Assembly (NCBI GenBank): GCA_001683735.1
Contig: LUGG01000020.1
Coordinates: 558,001-622,000 of the forward strand
From: Grifola frondosa
Taxonomy: Eukaryota > Basidiomycota > Agaricomycetes > Polyporales > Grifolaceae
DNA length: 64,000 bases
Reading direction: 5' to 3'
Shown here one piece after another: positions 56,610-64,000 of this stretch. Each line of letters begins with the position of its first letter. Within the stretch, counting starts at the first letter, position 1. Made by a program: the position numbers and the translations under genes. The notes under the pieces were generated by a model. That model had not been told where the DNA came from, ran no database searches, and worked only from the letters and a program-made list of their open reading frames with translations.

Positions 56610-56820
56610 TCACACACCTTGTGCATGATCCCATCTCCATTTAACCACATTGTCAATCAATATATTGATGGCAAAGGGGATATTACCCAGCATGTAAGCT
56701 GCATGAAATAGCACATTCAGGAAGAGCACCTGTAAGTAGATGTCATAAGCAAAAGTATAATAAATGACTCTCTGAAGAGGATCTAACTTCCAGTGCACAA
56801 GAGACAGAGCCATGCCACAA
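56610..56820 (-). pseudogene. Short gene remnant (hydrophobic exon)
   Basis: Minus-strand text VLFLNVLFHAAYMLGNIPFAINILIDNVVKWRWDHAQG reads like a conserved exon but is isolated and CpG-poor. Family not recognised. Confidence 0.3.
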
Positions 56821-56994
56821 GAGAGTTTTTGACTAACTGGTATAGCAGAACATTCAGAAGCATGATCATCACTATCAGCAAAAACTCAAAAGTCTGGTGG
56901 ATGCACCATCCAGCCAGACACATGCAATTTGGCCAGGAAGGTCATGAGGCTATCAGACTGCACATGTCTGGCCAGATAGGGCAAGTGCCCAGCA

Positions 56995-57349
56995 TAGTGT
57001 TGCCACAGCTTAGTCACACCTGTTTCAGCTTTTTAGATATTCTGACCTGAGTTTTGCAGATAATAACATGATTTTAATTGAAATTAATAGCTAAGATGTG
57101 TATGTATTTGAATGTAACACAATTATCTTTAATATATTTTAATTTTAGTTACATTGGTAAAAAAGCTGACTAAAAAGTCGAACTTTGCAATTGGCTTTTT
57201 GGACATAATATATACCATTTTAACCTTTGGCAGACATATGTCGCTATATCTAGGCTACAAAATGAATGTGAGATCACTGTAATATCTGAAAAATCCCAGA
57301 AGTTATGAGCCATATATTATTTAGGCCTGACTTAGCTACAGCAACACTA
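56995..57349 (-). mobile_element. hAT-type miniature element, copy 4 (355 bp, inverted)
   Basis: Same family in opposite orientation: TAGTGTTGCCACAGCTTAGT...CTTAGCTACAGCAACACTA. It is flanked by GCCCAGCA on both sides (56987-56994, 57350-57357). Slightly shorter through internal deletions. Confidence 0.9.
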
Positions 57350-57529
57350 GCCCAGCAGAGTGTGCAGCAGATTGCATCAGTCCTGTACACATAGGTACTA
57401 GCATAAATTACCACATGTAGATACCTGCTTGGATTGTAGTATCCTATAATAAACATTAGTACAATATATATTTTCTATATACATCTGTAGTGAGTTACAA
57501 TGTTCTGAAGCCCTCCAAATTGTTGTCAT

Positions 57530-57780
57530 CCCCATTATAATTGACATTCTCACCATTCTCAGGCCCCAAGTCTGGTTCCTTGTCTAAATTAATCTCTGCA
57601 TCTGAGTCAGCTCATTCTGACTTGCTGTTGCTTGAATTTCCTTCAGACTGCTCATCCATTTCTTCCTCATCATCCTCTGCTTCTTATTCTTCTGATCCAT
57701 GGTCATTTTCATATCTGAGGTCCACAGCAGTTGAATATAAGCTACTGGAATGATGTCTGATTTCCCTGCCATTATACCTC
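57530..57780 (-). pseudogene. Acidic tail remnant on minus strand
   Basis: The minus strand is rich in GAA/GAT codons (EDDEEEMDEQSEGN-like) with stops. It resembles the acidic tail of the transposase relic at 52.5 kb, so it may be a second decayed copy in opposite orientation. Confidence 0.25.
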
Positions 57781-58149
57781 ATGAATGCATCATGATGTAG
57801 TAGGATATTAGTTTAGTTTTAATGAGAAAGTTAATAAATACGCACATTTTGACATAAAAATACTTTCCAATCATTGTTTTTTTTTCATTATCTGGATATG
57901 TTATGCTCAGCTCAGAGGGGAGCCCATTCAGTCACCCTCCCTGTTAGTAACAGCCAGCCAGAGTTCAGTGGAACCTGTGTTCACAGGCAAGCCAGTCCCA
58001 GCTGGATGAGCATAATTTGCTGTAATTGGGGTCTGGCCAGTGGGGTCTCAGTGCATTGTGACCTGCTGATTTTTGAAAAGATTTACTTACATTCTGATGA
58101 TGCTGATGATGCATTGATATTTTGGGGTTTGAGGGTATACACTGGACAT

Positions 58150-58531
58150 TAGTGTTGCTGCAGCTAAGTCAGGCCTAAATGATATATAACTCATAACTTG
58201 GGCAGTTTTTTAGATATCATAGTGATCTTACATTCATTCTATAGCCTAGATATAGCGACATGTGCATGTCAAAGGGGAAAATGTTATACCTTATATTGAT
58301 GAAGATATGGCCCAAAAGCTGATTGCAAAGTCCAACTTTTTAGTCAGCTTTTTTTACCAATGTAACTAAAATTGAAACATATTAAAGATAATTATGCAAA
58401 GGATGGTGTTACATTCAAATACATATACATCTTAGCTATTGATTTCAATTAAGATCACATCATTATCTGCAAAATTCATGTCAGAATATCTAAAAAGCTG
58501 AAACAGGTGTGACTAAGCCATGGCAACACTA
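58150..58531 (+). mobile_element. hAT-type miniature element, copy 5 (382 bp)
   Basis: TAGTGTTGCTGCAGC...CATGGCAACACTA flanked by CTGGACAT on both sides (58142-58149, 58532-58539). Confidence 0.9.
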
Positions 58532-58649
58532 CTGGACATTCACTTATAGTCCATTCTACACTTTAAAACTATTCATATTTTGTACATTGATACATATTCA
58601 AACCAATCATATTGACCTCTGATATTTATATATATTTCATGATTATTAT

Positions 58650-58935
58650 CAGCATTACATTATGTACACATCAAGTATATTTATTTGTCAGTGTTATAGT
58701 ATATGCACCAAAAATATATTCATTCTCAGTGTTAGAGCACGAAAATATATTTACTCTCCTGATTAAAGTATATGCACCAATGATACACACATTGATCAAC
58801 ATGGAACCCAAAATATATATATTCTTTAGTTATAGTACATGCACCAAAAATATATTCATTCTCGGTGTTATATTACATGCACTGAAAATATATTCATTCT
58901 GGGCATTATAACACATGCACCAAAAATGAATTTAT
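58650..58935 (+). repeat. Degenerate tandem repeat, unit about 35-45 bp
   Basis: Repeated blocks built on ATGCACCAAAAATATATTC followed by ATTCTCGGTGTTATA-like text, at about 58703, 58775, 58842, 58880 and 58915, with spacing variation and substitutions. No coding. Confidence 0.6.
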
Positions 58936-59099
58936 ATTTCAAACATTCATCCTTGTGAATATTATTCTACATTGATCATGGTTACATTTGACTAAGGCAA
59001 CATTCAGTCAAGACTTAGGTGAAAGGGCACAATATCATATATTTGAAACACCAAGGAACATTTACATTAACACCAAGAATGAAGCCCTGTGCTGAAAGA

Positions 59100-59870
59100 A
59101 TACTGGTGCATTGTACTAATTAGCAGTGCATGACTTAAGTGCTTCCTCCTCCATGTGCTGAATGACCAATTCTAACTTGTAAATTCTCTTGTCCTGTGCC
59201 TCAAAACAAGCATGCATGTCCTGCTCCAGAGCTAACACCTTCTTGGCTACTTCCTCCCAGTTACTTCGACCCATATGAGTCGGTTCATGCTAAGTCAAAA
59301 TTAGTGAAAATGAAGATGACAAATGCCAACTCTTACATATTTGATCATCGGGTCTTTCCACCACATCAGTGGAGATGGATGCTTATGCTTGAGCCAAGTC
59401 CACCAAGCAAACCTTGAGCCAAGGTTACTAAATGCTGAGGTAGAAGTGGGTGAGAACTATCTGGATGTGGGAATGGTATCTCTTTGACATTGGTGTTGCA
59501 GTTTTGGGCATCCCAGACAAGTCTGTGATGGATCAAGTAGGTGACTGTGTGTGGAATGTATAGCTGAAAGCCAGTAAGATACATCTTGCCCAGAATATCT
59601 TTAATGTGGTACTATCAGTGTAGTTAGTCATGAACACCAACCAGTTTGAACTCACCAACTCATGCTCAAGGCCCTGATTCCATCGAAGGGAGGTGATCAT
59701 GTCAGCTTTCTTGGGGTAGGCCTGCAGAGCTTCCCAGAGACATCACTCCCAGATTTTCATTTCAGTGGCAGCGATGCAAAAATGAAGTTCCTTCAGATTT
59801 GCATCCATTAGTGGTCAGGGTGGTTGGTGCATAGAAGAAGTGGATTGAGTGAGAGACATGGTAGATGAAG
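59100..59870 (-). pseudogene. Decayed hypothetical gene
   Basis: Minus-strand blocks MSLTQSTSSMHQPP, DANLKELHFCIAATEMKIWE, AYPKKADMITSLRWNQGLEH and ELVSSNWLVFMTNY read like a gene with several stops. Downstream pieces CILLAFSYTFHTQS and KRYHSHIQIVLTHF continue it. Family not recognised. Confidence 0.35.
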
Positions 59871-61139
59871 ATGAAAAAAAATTGATCACCTATATACAGA
59901 GCCATTAGTTAAAAAGACAATTAATTAAAGTTCAAGCTCTGACAGACAATGGCCACCTAAAAAGAACAATATCTGGATCTAACAATTGGGCCGTGCAGTT
60001 GAACTGAACAATTGGACAGAACAATCAATGACCGAACACACCTGTGAATCCTGCCTATGCTTCTGCACTAACCACCAATAAATCCAAACATAATCCATGC
60101 ATTCATTGTTCTAAATGTGAATGCCAGGAGACTAACACTGAGGCTGCACCACCTATCACCAATTATCATCACTGAGAACTAAACACCAGGATCAAATTAT
60201 GGAAAACTAGGATTCCAATAGTCCTTTCATAATAGACAAGCAGTACACCTTAGCTGTAGATGTACAGAACTAACAATAAGCTACAACATACAATAAAGTG
60301 GCTGACATTGATATTTGGCACTTCTCACACACACCCAGCAGTGGGGATGACTCAGGGTTGATGTGTGTTTGGGACCCCTAACAGATAAATCCAATTATGA
60401 ACACCAGAAGGCTAATGCTGAGACTGTTGCATATAGGCCCAATCACTGACACCAAGAAATAAAGGGTGATTGAATCATTGAAAACTATACAGAAGGTGGA
60501 AAAATCATATTCAATTTAGATCATCCGTCTGCAATTGACTACTTGTACAGGTGAGACAAAAATGTACAGAACTAATAACAAGCTAAGCGATACAGTCAAA
60601 TGAGGGGCATCGGCATTTGGTGGTCTCCATGAGCACCCAGTGTTGGGAATGACTGAGAGTCAGAAGTGTGGTTGCTCCACTCACCCTCCGAATTATCAGC
60701 AAAGAGGTCCAATTTGTTTCCAGCCCAAACCTGCCCTTCCTTTCTCTCCCCATGCAGGTGCAGCTTTAAGATGTGACATGCAAAGAATTTCTGAAATTCA
60801 GACGGTTCAGCCTGAGGGTCCAGGGGGCAAACTGTCACAGTAATTATTGTAGGATGGGAATGATGAGCTTCTCAGAGCAGGACCAGCCTTCAAAGACTGG
60901 AGAGGTGAGTGGTTGATGATATCTTCATCTTCCATGGCATAGAGGTTGGGTGAAATGATGACAGACTGAGCGAGATTTCCACCTCACTCATTTCACTCAG
61001 ACCGCTATCATACATCAAAAGTGTTTAGTACCTGGACATGGCAAAATAACATTGATTTTGCACATCCTGTTATCAATAAATGACATGATATGGGACATCA
61101 AATCAGGAATGTGGTCACATGCTCTGTGAACCCAGCTCA

Positions 61140-62000
61140 ACCCCCCCCCCCTCCCCCCCAATGGATGAAGATCAGCAAGAAGACTGACACGATGATTGTT
61201 GAGGATGAACCCCACCAGATGTTCTTCAAGATTGATTACACTGCAGAGTCGGATGACTTCTCACCTTCGAGTGAGCATGAGACTACCCCAGAGCTGGCCC
61301 CACTCTCCCCCACCACCCTCATCCAACATGCAAAATCAGACACCTTGAAGTGTAAATGCTGACACACTCAGCTCATGACCAAGGCCCTGACAAACCTCAT
61401 GCAAATCACCAAAGGACTTGGCACTGACTGAGACCTCGGTGAGCAGTTTGGGGACATCCTTGCTGTCCCCAGGGACCTATTATACCTGAAACACCAGTTG
61501 GACACCCAAAAGTCTGAGATGGCCACCATGGCTATGTGGACCATGACAAGCAGTCACAATGCAGGCACATTCAATGACAAGCTCGACCGAATCATCATCT
61601 ATGTTCAAGAGGCCTCAGAGACACTCCTGAAGGTGGACGAGTTGCAAAAGGCCCAAAAAACTTTGACTGATAGCCAGATCACTGAGGCCTTAAACCATAT
61701 CAAAGTTCTCAAGGAGACAAATGCCAGCCAGCTCACTATGGTGGAGATGATGCATAGCAGATGTTGGCCCTGGTCCTGGCCAACCAGAAGGTCAGAAGCA
61801 CTGCTGGTGATGGACAAGGCAGTCATCCCTCAAGAGGAGATCTGGCTGGTGAGCCATCAGGTTCCAGTTAGCCATTGGGTTCTGGTGATGGTGCTGGGTC
61901 ATCGAGAGGGCGGGATGTGTAGAAGGCTGGAGGGTGCATCATCGGTGCCAAGGACACTGACCCCTCATCTCTACTTATGCCCATGCATTTCTCATTAGCT
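61140..62000 (+). pseudogene. Decayed hypothetical gene, helix-rich
   Basis: A frame from 61155 reads MKISKKTDTMIVEDEPHQMF then acidic and Ser/Pro-rich text. After stops it continues QFGDILAVPRDLLYLKHQLD, NDKLDRIIIYVQEASETLLK and ALNHIKVLKETNASQLTMVE, which would form amphipathic helices or a coiled coil. CpG-poor with internal stops. Family not recognised. Confidence 0.35.
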
Positions 62001-64000
62001 GCACTTGTATTTCTTCTGTAATCCATTAAAAAATGGAACTTTGCATTTTTTTATTCTCGGTCCTTGGCATTGTTTGCAATGTGTTATAGTAACCCGTGGT
62101 AGACATGTTGGCCATCAGCTCAGAAAGATGCTGAAGGTCTTCAGTCACAATGGTCAGCCCTCAGGTTTGTATGATGTCCATGTGCACAAGATTGTTCTAA
62201 GACCTATGACCACACTCATTGTCATTTGTAATAATATAAATATATATTCAAATGTCATGATCCTGTAACACCGAGATGTTACATTCACAATCTTGAACTG
62301 TTGTCCTAGGCCCAGTGATTACACCACTTTGTATGCCTTGACATTGGCCTCGGGCTTCATCTGTCCCATCTTACATTACTATGTCACTAACAAGCATAAG
62401 TGTACCCAAATACTGCTTATTTTGTTTAGGACATCCATCCTGATTTTCGGGAGAGTCACATTCTGGCTGGACCACTTTCACAGGTATGCTCTCATTCCAG
62501 CCAGACCATGATCACAGCTGAATGCACAGGTTGTTCTGAACACCAGCTGGTCTTTACCAACAGACAGGTCCAACTGAAAGGTGTGGAAAATGAGAGAGGT
62601 TTTGCTCCGGTAAAGTGCAGCACAAGCATTAAGCTAACAAGGATTCTCCGGAGTGTTTGCAGATGGTATAAAAGTCTGAAATTATAATGTTACCAGAACT
62701 GAGACTGAGAATGTGAGAATTACCTCATCATGGACAAGCTGCATCTGATAAAAAAGCAAATACAGTCTAATGTCCTTGTTCTGCACTGCAGTGCAATAAT
62801 GTTTATTTGTCAAGTCACTAAGGAGAAATCCAATCCAATGAGCATACTCCTCAAGTTCGATGACATTATTCATGTTTATTGGATGATGAAGGAAATAGCC
62901 AGGATAGTTTGCATTTGAAGTTCGTGCAAAATCTGAAAAAATAAATTCATCTGTCCAGCTGTGAAGTATATCCAGAAAGTTGAAGTCATGTCGAAATAAT
63001 TAAATAGGTGTTAGCATTCCACTCTCATGAAATAAAATGGCATACTTACCAGTTGGTATAAAAGATCCTTTGCTAATGTAGGTGGATTGCAAGCTGTCAA
63101 TATTCAGCTACAAGTTTTGAGTAATATTAAATGGGCTTACCACATTATGTTTGATCCAAAGCCCTGCTAATATGACTTTGCTCAGTGGTTGGCCATGGGC
63201 TAGTGTTCCCAATCATAATATTGATTGCTATATTAAGAGAGGAAATACCAAGTAATTTGAGAATATCCTTCTAAGGGAAGGATGCCTGCCTTGACTATGA
63301 CATAAAATTTCAAAACCTTTTCAGTCAGTGAAAGGAGCATATTCTAGGAAACTGATGGCATCATTCTGGAAATACCTTTTAATTTTGCATGGCTTCATAA
63401 AGGTAAAAAGGGGATAGTTGTGGGCTGAGGATTCATGATGGATAACAATTGTAGGGAATATTGTGTGAAAACACTATGTTTGACATTTTTTAAATTTAGA
63501 AAATAACATTTGATTTATATAATAACTTACTATTTTCCAAAGAACTCATATCAATCTTTGAGCTATAATAATCAAAAGGTATATAATGAATTTGAATGTA
63601 TGATATAATGAGACTTACATGATTGTGTGATATTGTGTATAGACTTTAGAGCCCATAGGATTGGTGTTAACCCCTGCAATGTCATAAAGTTATTGATAGC
63701 AAAAGCCTGAAAATTCAAACCATACCCAAAGTTTTCACTTGATGAAGTCAATGGTGGAAAAGAGTCAAAAGTTGACAGATCAGTGATGAAAGAATCCATT
63801 GTTGTATTAGTGTCAAAGAATGCTAATAAACATAATAAGTAAAACATTTAGTAACAAAAAATTGACCTACATGAAGACCCAAGTTTTTCATGAATTTCTA
63901 AAATTTCAATTAGTTTATTGTTGAAAGTCACAATGCAAAAGACCTACTTTTTAATTCTTTCAGAATGAGTTCTAATAAAAAAATATCAGTTCCAATGCAA
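62000..64000. other. Repeat-like AT-rich sequence, no gene recognised
   Basis: Two kilobases with only short open frames and no recognisable domain. Composition matches the CpG-poor stretch at 54-56 kb. The boundary of this domain lies beyond the window. Confidence 0.5.

Noticed and set aside
50800..64000. CRISPR-like or phage-like repeats in the AT-rich region
   Set aside because: Repeats are dispersed miniature elements with target duplications and degenerate tandem arrays, without regular spacers; the sequence is fungal.

Overview
This window is nuclear DNA of a basidiomycete fungus, most likely an agaricomycete and possibly a polypore. The evidence is the gene set, dense short introns of about 45-66 bases, very short exons, an intron-containing tRNA-Asp, tandem M35 deuterolysins and a Plavaka-type transposase relic. 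No bacterial, viral or CRISPR features were seen.

Bases 1-43000 are ordinary gene-rich euchromatin. In order: an F-box-like protein (+); an eroded kinase-like fragment; deuterolysins A, B and C (+), with a kinase-like gene (-) and a dolichyldiphosphatase (-) between B and C; an acid sphingomyelinase (-); a small hypothetical protein (-); tRNA-Asp (-); a CSC1-type channel (-); a possible multi-spanning membrane protein remnant (-); a 70-residue protein with an N-myristoylation-type start (-); Sly1 (+); a mitochondrial Bax-inhibitor-like protein (-); a TBL1/SIF2-type WD40 corepressor (-); a DCAF11-type WD40 protein (+); a beta-trefoil lectin-like protein (+); a secreted agmatinase-family ureohydrolase (+); a PalI/Rim9 membrane protein (-); a GNAT acetyltransferase (-); and eEF2 (+). 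Most are housekeeping, trafficking or secretion genes. They form no pathway cluster apart from the secreted deuterolysin/kinase-like tandem array.

Bases 43000-64000 are repeat-rich. A long-inverted-repeat element sits at 42.88-43.74 kb. A Copia LTR retrotransposon (44331-49854) carries a 5-bp target duplication and is inserted inside an older inverted-repeat element. Two hAT-type miniature elements are nested in that Copia, and three more lie downstream. All five have TAGTG termini and exact 8-bp target duplications. The remaining sequence is AT-rich, almost free of CpG, and holds a decayed Plavaka-like transposase and other gene remnants. It looks like old, methylated and deaminated heterochromatin.

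A caution applies throughout. Single-base frame breaks occur in many genes, often in homopolymers, and include the essential genes eEF2 and Sly1. Most are probably sequence errors rather than real gene inactivation, so pseudogene calls resting on one frameshift are tentative.
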